From: Solibacillus faecavium
GTDB taxonomy: Bacteria > Bacillota > Bacilli > Bacillales_A > Planococcaceae
DNA: 64,000 bases
Assembly (NCBI RefSeq): GCF_014836905.1
Contig: NZ_JACSPZ010000011.1
Location: 56,988 to 120,987, forward strand
Reading direction: 5' to 3'
In this document: piece after piece, positions 52,604 through 60,650 of the stretch
Layout of the letters: each line of letters opens with the position of its first letter
Numbering within the stretch: position 1 is the stretch's first letter
Program-made: the position numbers and the translations under genes
The notes under the pieces: generated by a model
Seen by the model: only the letters and a program-made list of their open reading frames with translations
Databases searched by the model: none
What the model was told of the DNA's origin: nothing

Positions 52604-53557
52604 ATGGAACAAAAAATACTAGAATTGCTCAACGGAATTTATCCAGTGGATTTGATTAAATTGGAAGCCGTTACAAATGAAATGTATCGGTGTACCGGAG
52701 CACAAGGCGAATATTTTGCAAGGATTACAAACTACAAAGGGTATGATGAACAAGTAGAAGAGGTTGCCTATACAAACTTCCTACATAAAGCAGGACTAGG
52801 TGTGTCACCAACAATCCTTTCAATAAATGGTCAAGAGGTAGAAAAAATCACCATTAATAATAAGGAAGTTTTAACAGTGCTTTATGAATCGGCTCCTGGT
52901 AAGCATTTATCAAGAAAAGAATGGGATGCCGATGTATTAAAAGCTTTAGGCCGGCAAATCGGCAAATTACATCGTCTCTCGAGAAAGTTTGAAGAGACTT
53001 ATCCGACACGCTACATCAACGATTGGCATCAAAATGAGGAGTACGCTTTCTTGAAGTATATTCCTGAGGAAGAAACTGCGATTAGAGAGGTTGCGCAGGA
53101 GATTTTAACAAAGATTAAAAACCTTCCGAAGGACAAGGCCAATTATGGGTTGTTACACGGTGATTTATGGTTAGAGAATGTAGTAGTAGATCGTGATTTA
53201 AAACTGACAATGGTTGATTTTCAGGATTGTGAGAAGCATTTTTATGCTTTTGATTTAGCTGTTCCTATTTATAGTGCGATTGAGTATTCATTTGTCGGTG
53301 GTGGCAACATCCTGGAATATGGAAGAAGTATAACGAAAGCAATCATCGAGGGCTACAAAGAGGAAAATGATATCGCGAACGAAATGCTAGAAAAAATCCC
53401 TTTATTTATAAAACTTAAAGAAGTGTTTGAGTATAGCTTAATGCATATGTACTGGAACAAAGAAAAGTTAACCGAAGAACAGATTCGAATTATGAATCAT
53501 TTTAGGATACGAATTGAAAATAACTACAATTTGTTGGATATAGATGGTTTGTTTTAG
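52604..53557 (+). CDS. Aminoglycoside-phosphotransferase-family kinase
   Basis: 317 residues from ATG 52604 (GGGGGAAAG upstream). The kinase-like fold has YFARITNYKG (Lys-containing strand) near 33-40, the Brenner motif LLHGDLWLENVVV (about 182-194) and VDFQD near 205 in place of DFD, as in APH/homoserine-kinase-type enzymes. Substrate cannot be deduced; neighbours include a nucleotidyltransferase, hinting at a small-molecule or resistance-like role. It begins a tightly spaced gene run to 57054. Confidence 0.82.
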   Translation: MEQKILELLNGIYPVDLIKLEAVTNEMYRCTGAQGEYFARITNYKGYDEQVEEVAYTNFLHKAGLGVSPTILSINGQEVEKITINNKEVLTVLYESAPGKHLSRKEWDADVLKALGRQIGKLHRLSRKFEETYPTRYINDWHQNEEYAFLKYIPEEETAIREVAQEILTKIKNLPKDKANYGLLHGDLWLENVVVDRDLKLTMVDFQDCEKHFYAFDLAVPIYSAIEYSFVGGGNILEYGRSITKAIIEGYKEENDIANEMLEKIPLFIKLKEVFEYSLMHMYWNKEKLTEEQIRIMNHFRIRIENNYNLLDIDGLF

Positions 53558-53569
53558 GGGGGTACTTCG

Positions 53570-54139
53570 ATGTCATTTGAGCAATGCCAATATGTAAATG
53601 CTTTAATGGGGAAATTCAGTAAAACATGGTTCGTCGCCGGTGGATGGGCGATTGACCTTTATATAGGGGAAGAAACAAGGGAACATAAGGATATTGAAAT
53701 GGCTATATTTCGAAAAGACCAACTACATTTAAAAAGATATTTAAATGACTGGGATTTTAAGCAGGTGAAAAAAGGTAAATTTTATGATTGGGGAAATGAA
53801 TTTTTAGAGCTACCGGTTCATGAAATACATGCTACTCATAAGTTAAATGGAGAGAGAATGGAAGTTCTTCTTAATGAAACAGTGGAGAATGACTGGAAAT
53901 TTAGACGTGATTTAAGAATTCATGCGCCACTCAATTCAATTTGGAGCGTTTCTGAAACCGGCATTCCCTATTTAAATCCTGAAATTGTTCTATTATATAA
54001 AGCGAAGAATACAAGAGAAAAAGACCATCAGGATTTTTTCATAATAAAGGACTTGCTTAATAATAAGCAGAAACAATGGCTACGAAATGCACTTGAACTG
54101 CACGAACCAGAACATAAGTGGCTTGAATTATTAATTTAA
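53570..54139 (+). CDS. Nucleotidyltransferase-fold protein (AAC/LinB-like)
   Basis: 189 residues. WFVAGGWAIDLYIGEETREHKDIEMAIFRKDQ (about 20-50) is the GG-W-x-D-x... DxE pattern of the nucleotidyltransferase superfamily, typical of lincosamide/aminoglycoside nucleotidyltransferases and their relatives. A C-terminal helix bundle LLYKAKNTREKDHQDF follows. GGGGGGT precedes ATG 53570, 12 bp after the kinase gene. Nucleotide and substrate unknown. Confidence 0.75.
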   Translation: MSFEQCQYVNALMGKFSKTWFVAGGWAIDLYIGEETREHKDIEMAIFRKDQLHLKRYLNDWDFKQVKKGKFYDWGNEFLELPVHEIHATHKLNGERMEVLLNETVENDWKFRRDLRIHAPLNSIWSVSETGIPYLNPEIVLLYKAKNTREKDHQDFFIIKDLLNNKQKQWLRNALELHEPEHKWLELLI

Positions 54140-54181
54140 TAATTTGGCGCGGTACTAAAATAATGAATGGAGATAACTATA

Positions 54182-54724
54182 GTGAATAAAACAGCCATAA
54201 TGTTATATCCGCAATTCAGCGAATATGAATTAAGTGTCGCGCTATCGATTTTAATGCAAGGGAACAAATCCATTATAACGGTGGGGTTGAACAACCAACC
54301 TATTAGGGGAGAGTCTGGATTAACTTGTGTAGCTGACACCACGATTAGTGAAATTAATATTGAAGAGATTGATAGTATCGTGTTACCGGGTTGTTTGGAT
54401 ATTGAACCGCTTCTAGATGAAGAGGGTTTAGATAAGTTTTTAAAGCAAGTCGTTTCATCAGAAACAATCGTTGCCAGTATATCAAGTTCTCCGTATTTTT
54501 TGGCAAAAGCGGGATTGCTGACAGGGAAGAAATATACAGTGGGGTTACCGATGGAAGCGATTGAAAAGCTAGGCGTTTTTGAGAAGGAAAATTACTGCCC
54601 TGATTTAGTCGTACAGGATGGCAATATGATTACAGCACGAGGAAGTGGGTTTATTAAATTCGGCGTTTGTTTAGGAAAGGCATTAAACCTCGAATTCGAT
54701 GAAAGCTGGTATCAAGAAACATAA
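54182..54724 (+). CDS. DJ-1/PfpI-family protein lacking the catalytic Cys
   Basis: 180 residues from GTG 54182, since GGAGAT lies eight bases upstream; an ATG at 54167 lies within that site. The flavodoxin-like fold has a start MNKTAIMLYPQFSEYELSVA, and IVASISSSPYFLAKAGLL aligns with the nucleophile elbow AxICHGPxxLA of active members. The Cys is Ser101 here, so classical hydrolase/glyoxalase activity is unlikely. It may have a binding or regulatory role. Confidence 0.78.
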   Translation: MNKTAIMLYPQFSEYELSVALSILMQGNKSIITVGLNNQPIRGESGLTCVADTTISEINIEEIDSIVLPGCLDIEPLLDEEGLDKFLKQVVSSETIVASISSSPYFLAKAGLLTGKKYTVGLPMEAIEKLGVFEKENYCPDLVVQDGNMITARGSGFIKFGVCLGKALNLEFDESWYQET

Positions 54725-54753
54725 AAAATACATAATGATTTGGTGATGATGAG

Positions 54754-55353
54754 ATGGATATTTCCAATGTAGTAGAAAATATTGATGATATGTTAAAAAG
54801 CGCGGAAATGATTGGTATCGGTTCAACACGAAAAGTTTATCGTTACGAAAACCTTGTCTTCAAAACTTTTTTACACCCGATTGGATACGCTCAAAGCAAA
54901 AATGAACATGAAATATATAAAACATTGGAAATGAAATGGTTAGAAAAACATATCGCACCGATTCTTTTTATAAATGAAAAATATTTGATTCAGCCTTTTT
55001 ATGAGCAGCTCCCTTTAAATAATCACTGCTCCTACGATCTTGATTTAGAGATGGATCCAAGAATGACAGAAGATTTAAAAGCTGCTCTTCGTGTATTTGA
55101 TCAAGAACTAGATGGCTTTGATTTTAAAGATGGTGGCAATTATGGTTTGAATGAAGAGGGGCACCTCGTTTTAATTGATTATGGCATGACGAAAACATTA
55201 TATGAAGAACAATGGGTTCCATTAGCTGAAGCGGGTACGCTACCTCAAATTCGATTTGAAAAATGTCAGGTGTGTAATATTGAAAAGGAGCTTCGGATGT
55301 ATGGAGAAAATGACACCGATCTGCGTTGTGTAGCTTGTGGTAAAGATTATTAA
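54754..55353 (+). CDS. Small protein-kinase-like protein with a C-terminal zinc ribbon
   Basis: 199 residues. A minimal kinase fold: glycine loop MIGIGSTRKVYRYENLVFKT with Lys37, catalytic-like loop DFKDGGNYGL (Asp123/Asn129), metal-binding IDYG (Asp142). It then ends with a C4 ribbon: C171QVC174 ... C192VAC195. Such tiny kinases are known in Bacillota and may phosphorylate proteins or small molecules; the fused zinc ribbon is unusual. GGTGATGAG precedes the ATG. Confidence 0.72.
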   Translation: MDISNVVENIDDMLKSAEMIGIGSTRKVYRYENLVFKTFLHPIGYAQSKNEHEIYKTLEMKWLEKHIAPILFINEKYLIQPFYEQLPLNNHCSYDLDLEMDPRMTEDLKAALRVFDQELDGFDFKDGGNYGLNEEGHLVLIDYGMTKTLYEEQWVPLAEAGTLPQIRFEKCQVCNIEKELRMYGENDTDLRCVACGKDY

Positions 55354-55385
55354 TAAATGGTAGATCTTTGATGGAGGTGTACTCA

Positions 55386-55580
55386 GTGAATAATAATAAT
55401 GAAACTCCCCAAGCACGAAGAGAGCGATTGAGACAGGAAGAATTAAAGCGAAACCCATCTGCTAGTATGCATGGTGGAGGGTTTCAGGATTTGATTGGAG
55501 ATTTGGGTTGGAAAGGTACAGGGTTACTCTTTCTTATAATAGTCATTGCTATTGTTATCTATTTAGCATTTTTCAACTAA
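55386..55580 (+). CDS. DUF6366-like small membrane protein
   Basis: 64 residues. A charged N-terminus (NNNNETPQARRERLRQEELK), then QDLIGDLGWKGTGLLFLIIV and a hydrophobic end. The pattern ETPEERRERLRQEEL...GD-x-WKGTG-x(hydrophobic) matches DUF6366. Start GTG 55386 is set by GGAGGTG six bases upstream. Function unknown. Confidence 0.7.
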   Translation: MNNNNETPQARRERLRQEELKRNPSASMHGGGFQDLIGDLGWKGTGLLFLIIVIAIVIYLAFFN

Positions 55581-55635
55581 AGAAGATTATAGGTAAGGTG
55601 TAATTTTGAATAATCGAATCTTAAAGGGGATGCCT

Positions 55636-55848
55636 ATGAAAATTTATTGGGTTTTAGTTGGAATATTTTTTCTAGCTTGGATTGCAATTTCACATCAATA
55701 TCCTGAACCGAGTTGGTGGTCCATCTTTAATGCGGATCGCTCAACACATACACCTCTCATGGAGCATGTCTCATTAATTAAAGTATCGATTACACTCATC
55801 ATTTTTGGGGGAGTGGCTTACCTTGTACAGCGGTTTATTTCAGTTTGA
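55636..55848 (+). CDS. Small membrane protein, 70 residues
   Basis: ATG 55636 has AAAGGGG six bases upstream; a TTG at 55606 with AAGGTG is an alternative. Residues 4-22 (YWVLVGIFFLAWIAISHQY) and 50-66 (SITLIIFGGVAYLVQRF) are hydrophobic. Not recognised. Its stop overlaps the ribosome-site region of the next gene. Confidence 0.6.
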   Translation: MKIYWVLVGIFFLAWIAISHQYPEPSWWSIFNADRSTHTPLMEHVSLIKVSITLIIFGGVAYLVQRFISV

Positions 55849-55858
55849 TGGGGGGGGG

Positions 55859-56206
55859 ATGTCCAGACGTTTTAGAGTAATTTTATATATCGCTATTATA
55901 GTTTTAGCATTAATATTCGCTCGGTTTATTTATATTGAAGTAAATAAAAGTATTTATAAAAATAGGGTATCGAATTATTTGATTACGGAAATGGGATACG
56001 ATGAAGATGAAATAGCCAAAGTTGAAGGGGTTTATGGGTTCAAAATGCCTAAATTTTATGCAACCGTGGTTTTTAAAAATGAACCGTACGTTGAATATCT
56101 TTATTTTGCACATGGCAGTGTATTACAGTTCGAGTATCAGATTATTGATCCTCAGTACAAGAATTTATCTCAGGATGAATTGAAAAATTATGACCCGAGA
56201 TTCTAG
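55859..56206 (+). CDS. DUF3139-like membrane-anchored protein
   Basis: 115 residues: an N-terminal anchor (RVILYIAIIVLALIFARFIY), then a soluble domain with NYLITEMGYDEDEIAKVEGV and KMPKFYATVVFKNEPYVEYL, the DUF3139 pattern. The start ATG 55859 is preceded directly by a run of nine G residues (55850-55858) that serves as an extended Shine-Dalgarno. Function unknown. The preceding gene's TGA is at 55846-55848. Confidence 0.7.
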   Translation: MSRRFRVILYIAIIVLALIFARFIYIEVNKSIYKNRVSNYLITEMGYDEDEIAKVEGVYGFKMPKFYATVVFKNEPYVEYLYFAHGSVLQFEYQIIDPQYKNLSQDELKNYDPRF

Positions 56207-56227
56207 TGGCAATTTTTTTGTGAAATA

Positions 56228-56418
56228 AATAAGGGAAGTTTTTACCCTTAAAAGCAAAACTGGTGGGATTTGATCCGAAATAAAGGAAGAAATTACCGTT
56301 ATTTCATTAAATAGCACGTTTTTTTATGAATTTAGACATGATAAGGGAAAATCCTTCCGCTATTTTTGAGGGTTTTCTCATTATTTTTGAAATAAGGGAA
56401 ATTATTACCGCTATTTTT
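56228..56418. repeat. Cluster of four BOX-like palindromic repeats
   Basis: AATAAGGGAAGTTTTTACCC (56228-56250), AAATAAAGGAAGAAATTACC (56278-56304), GATAAGGGAAAATCCTTCCG (56340-56367) and AATAAGGGAAATTATTACCG (56390-56418), each completed as CTATTTTT. They are imperfect palindromes and belong to the family at 32-113. Four copies in 190 bp upstream of a lipoprotein gene is unusually dense. Confidence 0.7.
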
Positions 56419-56436
56419 GGCAGGAGGGGGAAATTT

Positions 56437-57054
56437 TTGAGAAATAAATATATCATATTGTTTTCTACTTTACTTTCTATTTTAATAGTAAGCTCTGGAT
56501 GCGCTATTTCAGGTGAGGAGAAAATAACAATCGAGGTTAATTCGGAATCAGAATATGTGGATACATTTAAAGATTTGAATTTGGGCATCCTGTTTGATTT
56601 TAATATTAAATTACCGAATGCGGATAAAAGCTGGGTGAATCTATGGGTGGAGCGATATATTGACGGTGAATTAGAGTCAGAACCATTAACGCAATTATCC
56701 TACGGGAACAGTCCTAATAAAGTTCAAGAAGGACATTTGGGTTTTGGTATGATAAATACGAGCTCAGAAGAAATGCTTGTTTTCCTTTATGGACCTAGTG
56801 TTAGAACCAATCCAGAAAGAATTGAAAAAGAAGCTAAGTCGGGTATTATTAGTGGAGCGGAATATGCCATTGGTAATGACAAAGTAGAATTAGAATTAGG
56901 TGAAACAAAAATTTTAGGAGTGTATAGAGAAAAGGCGGGCTCGATGCGTACGTTCGATTTCCAAGATGAGGATTCCATTAATCAAATGATTCAACAGGAT
57001 GATGAGGTACTACTACTAAAGATAAAGGTTGAAGAAAGAATTATTAATTATTAA
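56437..57054 (+). CDS. Lipoprotein of about 205 residues, unknown function
   Basis: TTG 56437 after AGGAGGGGG. The signal peptide RNKYIILFSTLLSILIVSSG ends at lipobox Cys (SSGC, Cys20). The mature part is acidic and beta-rich, with EEKITIEVNSESEYVDTFKD, WVNLWVERYIDGELESEPLT and GETKILGVYREKAG. Not recognised. The upstream palindromic repeats and its own terminator mark it as a separate unit. Confidence 0.72.
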   Translation: MRNKYIILFSTLLSILIVSSGCAISGEEKITIEVNSESEYVDTFKDLNLGILFDFNIKLPNADKSWVNLWVERYIDGELESEPLTQLSYGNSPNKVQEGHLGFGMINTSSEEMLVFLYGPSVRTNPERIEKEAKSGIISGAEYAIGNDKVELELGETKILGVYREKAGSMRTFDFQDEDSINQMIQQDDEVLLLKIKVEERIINY

Positions 57055-57059
57055 CAGAG

Positions 57060-57094
57060 GGCGTGATTCAGTAATTTGAATCAACGCCTTTTTC
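57060..57094 (+). terminator. Terminator of the lipoprotein gene
   Basis: GGCGTGATTCA (57060-57070) pairs with TGAATCAACGCC (57077-57088), then TTTTTC. Confidence 0.8.
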
Positions 57095-57095
57095 A

Positions 57096-58757
57096 TTACT
57101 GATTAAGCATCTCCCAATAAAGTCCTTTTCCCTCCACCAATTGTTGATGTGTACCGCATTCGACAATTTGTCCCCGGAGCATGACGCAGATACGATCAAA
57201 CTGGTCCAAGTCTGCTAGGGAATGGGTAACCATAACAACGGTTTTGTTAGCGGCTTCCTCGTGTAAGGTGTTGAACAATATTTTTTCTGTTGAAACATCG
57301 AGGCTCGTAAACGGTTCATCCACAATCCATAAGTCACTTTCTTTTAATAAAAGTCGGGCAAAAGCTAACCGCTGTTTTTCTCCGCCTGACAAATTCCCGC
57401 CTTTTTCAAAAATAGGATCTTCGAGGTTTTTGATTAATTGTGCTTTTTTAAGTACTTCTTGTAACGCTTCGTCGGATGCTTCCTCATTCGCCATTAGCAG
57501 ATTGCTTTTAATTGTTCCCGAAAAGAAATGGTTGTGCTGCAGCATCGTACTCATATGCGTATACATCGACTGTGAGCTGATGTCATTAATATCAGTAGTA
57601 TTAACGCGGATTACACCGGACGTTCTTTTTATTTCCTTCATTAAAAGTTGCAGCAACGTAGTTTTGCCGCAGCCACTTGGACCAATAATGGCTATTTTCT
57701 CACCAGCCTGAATGTTTAAAGAAAGCTTTTCAAGAGCGGGTCGAGTAGCAGCAGGGTACGAATAGGAGACGTCGTGCAATTGTATCTGTTGGATAAATCC
57801 CTTTAAATGCTGTGTTCCATCTGATTCATTTTTAGATGTAATTGCCTCAAGTCGACCAACGGCATTTTTCGTATGTCTTGCAAAAATAGGAACGAGGGCA
57901 AGCGGGACGGCCGATTCAAAAACCGTAAGCGAGATGAGCACAATTAATGCAAGATACACGCCATCCAGCTGTCCGACTGAAGTTAAATAAGCTCCGACAA
58001 ATACTACGGAAAAGCTTGTAAACAAGGCAATGAGCTGATTCCATAAATAAGAAGTCTGTTCCTGATCAAGCTCTTTTCTGCGGGAGTTCCCGTATCCTTT
58101 GTATAAGGCTGATAATTCCTCGGCTTTTGATTCATTTTGATGATGCAGTACTAAATCCCGGTAGCCGTAAAAGTATTCTGTAGCTAAAATCGTGAGTTCC
58201 TTTTTTTCTAATGTACTTGTAGAATAAGGACGCCGAAATAATATATAGGGAACAACAATGCTTGTTAATACAATACCAATGAGCAAAAGCAGCGAAATCC
58301 ACGGTGAGAAAAACAGTGAAAATAATATGACCACCATAAATACAAAAAGGGCGATAAAGGGCGGATACAATACGCGTAAAAAGAAGTTTTGCAACTGCTC
58401 TACATCGCCTGTAATCCGTGTCAGTAGATCACCGCTTTTATAATGGTTGAGTACATGTGCTTGCGGCAAGAGCTTTTTGAAAAATTTCATCCGCACAATG
58501 CTAATAAATTTAAAGGTAACGCGGTGTGAAATGTAGCGTTCGGCATATTTACTCGCGGACTTTGTTACACCGAATAATTTAAGAAAAGCAGTTAAAATTA
58601 AAATGATGTAAAAAGGCGGCATGAGGGCAGCTTTTGAAATGAGCAGGCCGCTTTGTGCAAATAAAGCCACCGCTGTTAACCCGCTTATTGTGCCAGCTAA
58701 TAATGCAAGAAGCACATCTTTTTTATCCTGCCATATCATTGCGACCAGTTCCTGCAT
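57096..58757 (-). CDS. cydC: Thiol reductant ABC exporter subunit CydC
   Basis: 553 residues: six membrane helices, then an ABC ATPase with Walker A IIGPSGCGKTTLL, signature LSGGEKQRLAFAR and Walker B LWIVDEPF. With CydD it exports cysteine/glutathione and binds haem in assembly of cytochrome bd. The start overlaps the CydD stop by one base (TAATG), and AAGGAGGG lies upstream. It lies divergent to cydAB. Confidence 0.9.
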   Translation of the reverse strand: MQELVAMIWQDKKDVLLALLAGTISGLTAVALFAQSGLLISKAALMPPFYIILILTAFLKLFGVTKSASKYAERYISHRVTFKFISIVRMKFFKKLLPQAHVLNHYKSGDLLTRITGDVEQLQNFFLRVLYPPFIALFVFMVVILFSLFFSPWISLLLLIGIVLTSIVVPYILFRRPYSTSTLEKKELTILATEYFYGYRDLVLHHQNESKAEELSALYKGYGNSRRKELDQEQTSYLWNQLIALFTSFSVVFVGAYLTSVGQLDGVYLALIVLISLTVFESAVPLALVPIFARHTKNAVGRLEAITSKNESDGTQHLKGFIQQIQLHDVSYSYPAATRPALEKLSLNIQAGEKIAIIGPSGCGKTTLLQLLMKEIKRTSGVIRVNTTDINDISSQSMYTHMSTMLQHNHFFSGTIKSNLLMANEEASDEALQEVLKKAQLIKNLEDPIFEKGGNLSGGEKQRLAFARLLLKESDLWIVDEPFTSLDVSTEKILFNTLHEEAANKTVVMVTHSLADLDQFDRICVMLRGQIVECGTHQQLVEGKGLYWEMLNQ

Positions 58758-60457
58758 TACGTAACCCTCCTTACGACCATTTCCTTATAATAAGGGTGAT
58801 CTTTTAGTGTATCAGGTGTGCCGGCTGTGACGATTTGCCCGTTTTCAACGATAAAAATGACATCTGCAAACCGGATGCTTTTATATTTGTGTGCAGCAAT
58901 AATAACGGTTGCTTGTTCACTTAGTTTTTCAATGGATGTACTGAGCAGATGTTCTGTAGCGACATCCAATCCAGCTGTTGGCTCATCAAAAAAGACAATA
59001 GAAGGTTCTTTTAGGAAAGCTCGTGCAATCGCCACGCGCTGCTTCTCGCCGCCGGATAGTCCGATGCCACCTTCACCGATCACGGCAGCAAGTCCATCAG
59101 GTAAAGAGGCAACCCATTCGGTTAATTGTGCTTGTTTTAATGCGTTATAAATTTGTGTATCTGAAACTTGCAGCCCCATACATATATTGTCGCGAAGTGT
59201 CCCTGCAAAAATATACGGATGCTGTGAAATATAGCTTGTTTGCGCATACCAGTCATTTGCACGATATAATTTGCGTGGTTTACCGTTTAAATAGATGCCC
59301 CCTGAATCTAGCTCGGTTAAGCTCGATAAAAGATTTAATATCGTCGTTTTGCCATGACCTGTTTTCCCGATAAATGCGGCGGTTTGTCCAGGCTGGATAG
59401 TGAATGATAGGGGGCCAATAGTAAAGCCGCTGTTATAGCGAAATTTCGCATGTTCCACAGATAGCACCGGTCCGTTTGTTAATTCTTTATCTCCCCATTG
59501 TACAGGTCTTTCCTCTTCCTTCAGCTGTTCTTCGAGTAATGCGGCAGCACCTAAACTCCCTCTGCCTGTATGAAATGCCGCGCCTAATTCTTTCAACGAA
59601 TTATAATATTCAGGAGCCAATGTCAAAATAAAAAAAGCCGGTGCAAAGGTTAAGGTTTTAAAAACAATCATTTGAAAGCCGATTTCCAGTGCGACTAAAC
59701 CAATACCAAGCGTTGTAATAAGCTCAATAAAAAGTGTTGAGGCGAATGCAATTTTTAATACACCGAGTGTCCGGCTCATAAATGCTTCATTGCTTTTGGC
59801 TAAAATCTGTTCCTGCTGTTTGCTCTGCCCGAACAAGCGAATCGTTTGTAACCCTTGAAGCAAGTCCAGAAATTTACCGGAAAATCGATTCAGTGCATCC
59901 AATTGCTCCTCTGACTTTTTCTTCGTTTGCATCCCGATGATGATATAAGTAATCGGCACAAATGGTGCAGTAACGAGCATGATCCAACCACTGTTCGGAT
60001 GAATGAGAAACACAGCAATCAAAATCATAATAGGGACTACGATAGTCTTAATAAGCTGAGGTGTATATTCTCTATAATAACTTTCCAGTTGGTCCACAGT
60101 GTCTACCAGCAGTGTGACCTTCTCGCCGGTTTGGTAAGAGACGTGTTTTTCCATTGTCGTTGAAGACCAATGCTGCATTAACTTTTTCCGAACTGTTAAC
60201 TTTACATCTTCCGCTAGCTTTCCGCCGATCCGACCTAAAGAATATTGAGAAGCCAGTCTAACAACAATGGCTAACAGTAATAGTAAAAAGAATACGTACG
60301 TATACGAAAAAGCCTTCTTTTCTATAAAAACAAGGTTGACCGTTTCTACAATACTGTAGCTTTGCAAAATAATACTTCCTCCCAAAAATAATGAGATGAA
60401 AATTAAAATAACAATCTTGGATCGGTTAGCGCGCATGAAATGCTGCAGAAATGGCAT
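58757..60457 (-). CDS. cydD: Thiol reductant ABC exporter subunit CydD
   Basis: 566 residues with the same plan: six helices, Walker A FIGKTGHGKTTIL, signature LSGGEKQRVAIAR, Walker B IVFFDEPTAG. It has GAGGAG before ATG 60457. Pairing with cydC and adjacency to cydAB confirm the assignment. In B. subtilis the genes form one cydABCD operon; here they are divergent. Confidence 0.9.
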   Translation of the reverse strand: MPFLQHFMRANRSKIVILIFISLFLGGSIILQSYSIVETVNLVFIEKKAFSYTYVFFLLLLLAIVVRLASQYSLGRIGGKLAEDVKLTVRKKLMQHWSSTTMEKHVSYQTGEKVTLLVDTVDQLESYYREYTPQLIKTIVVPIMILIAVFLIHPNSGWIMLVTAPFVPITYIIIGMQTKKKSEEQLDALNRFSGKFLDLLQGLQTIRLFGQSKQQEQILAKSNEAFMSRTLGVLKIAFASTLFIELITTLGIGLVALEIGFQMIVFKTLTFAPAFFILTLAPEYYNSLKELGAAFHTGRGSLGAAALLEEQLKEEERPVQWGDKELTNGPVLSVEHAKFRYNSGFTIGPLSFTIQPGQTAAFIGKTGHGKTTILNLLSSLTELDSGGIYLNGKPRKLYRANDWYAQTSYISQHPYIFAGTLRDNICMGLQVSDTQIYNALKQAQLTEWVASLPDGLAAVIGEGGIGLSGGEKQRVAIARAFLKEPSIVFFDEPTAGLDVATEHLLSTSIEKLSEQATVIIAAHKYKSIRFADVIFIVENGQIVTAGTPDTLKDHPYYKEMVVRRVT

Positions 60458-60650
60458 AGTATCAACTCCTCATTAGCTATACTAGTCAATTTTTGTTAAA
60501 AGCAACCATCCACTACGCAATTTTTAGTTCTTCCGAGCAGAGAATCTTTGCGAGCAGTGAATATTAACAAATTGGATGTGAATACTGATGTGAGGATATT
60601 TAATAAAACTTGCATATGATTTACAGATTCTTGATGTTGGAGGTAAGACA
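60458..60650. promoter_or_regulatory. Divergent promoter region between cydDC and cydAB
   Basis: 193 bp that must hold both promoters. In related species cydA is repressed by Rex when NADH is low; I looked for a TTGTGAA-type palindrome and found only a partial AGTGAATATTAACAAA near 60558, not good enough to call. Confidence 0.4.

Noticed and set aside
60458..60650. Rex-binding site before cydA
   Set aside because: Only a partial match was found near 60558; not a palindrome of good quality.
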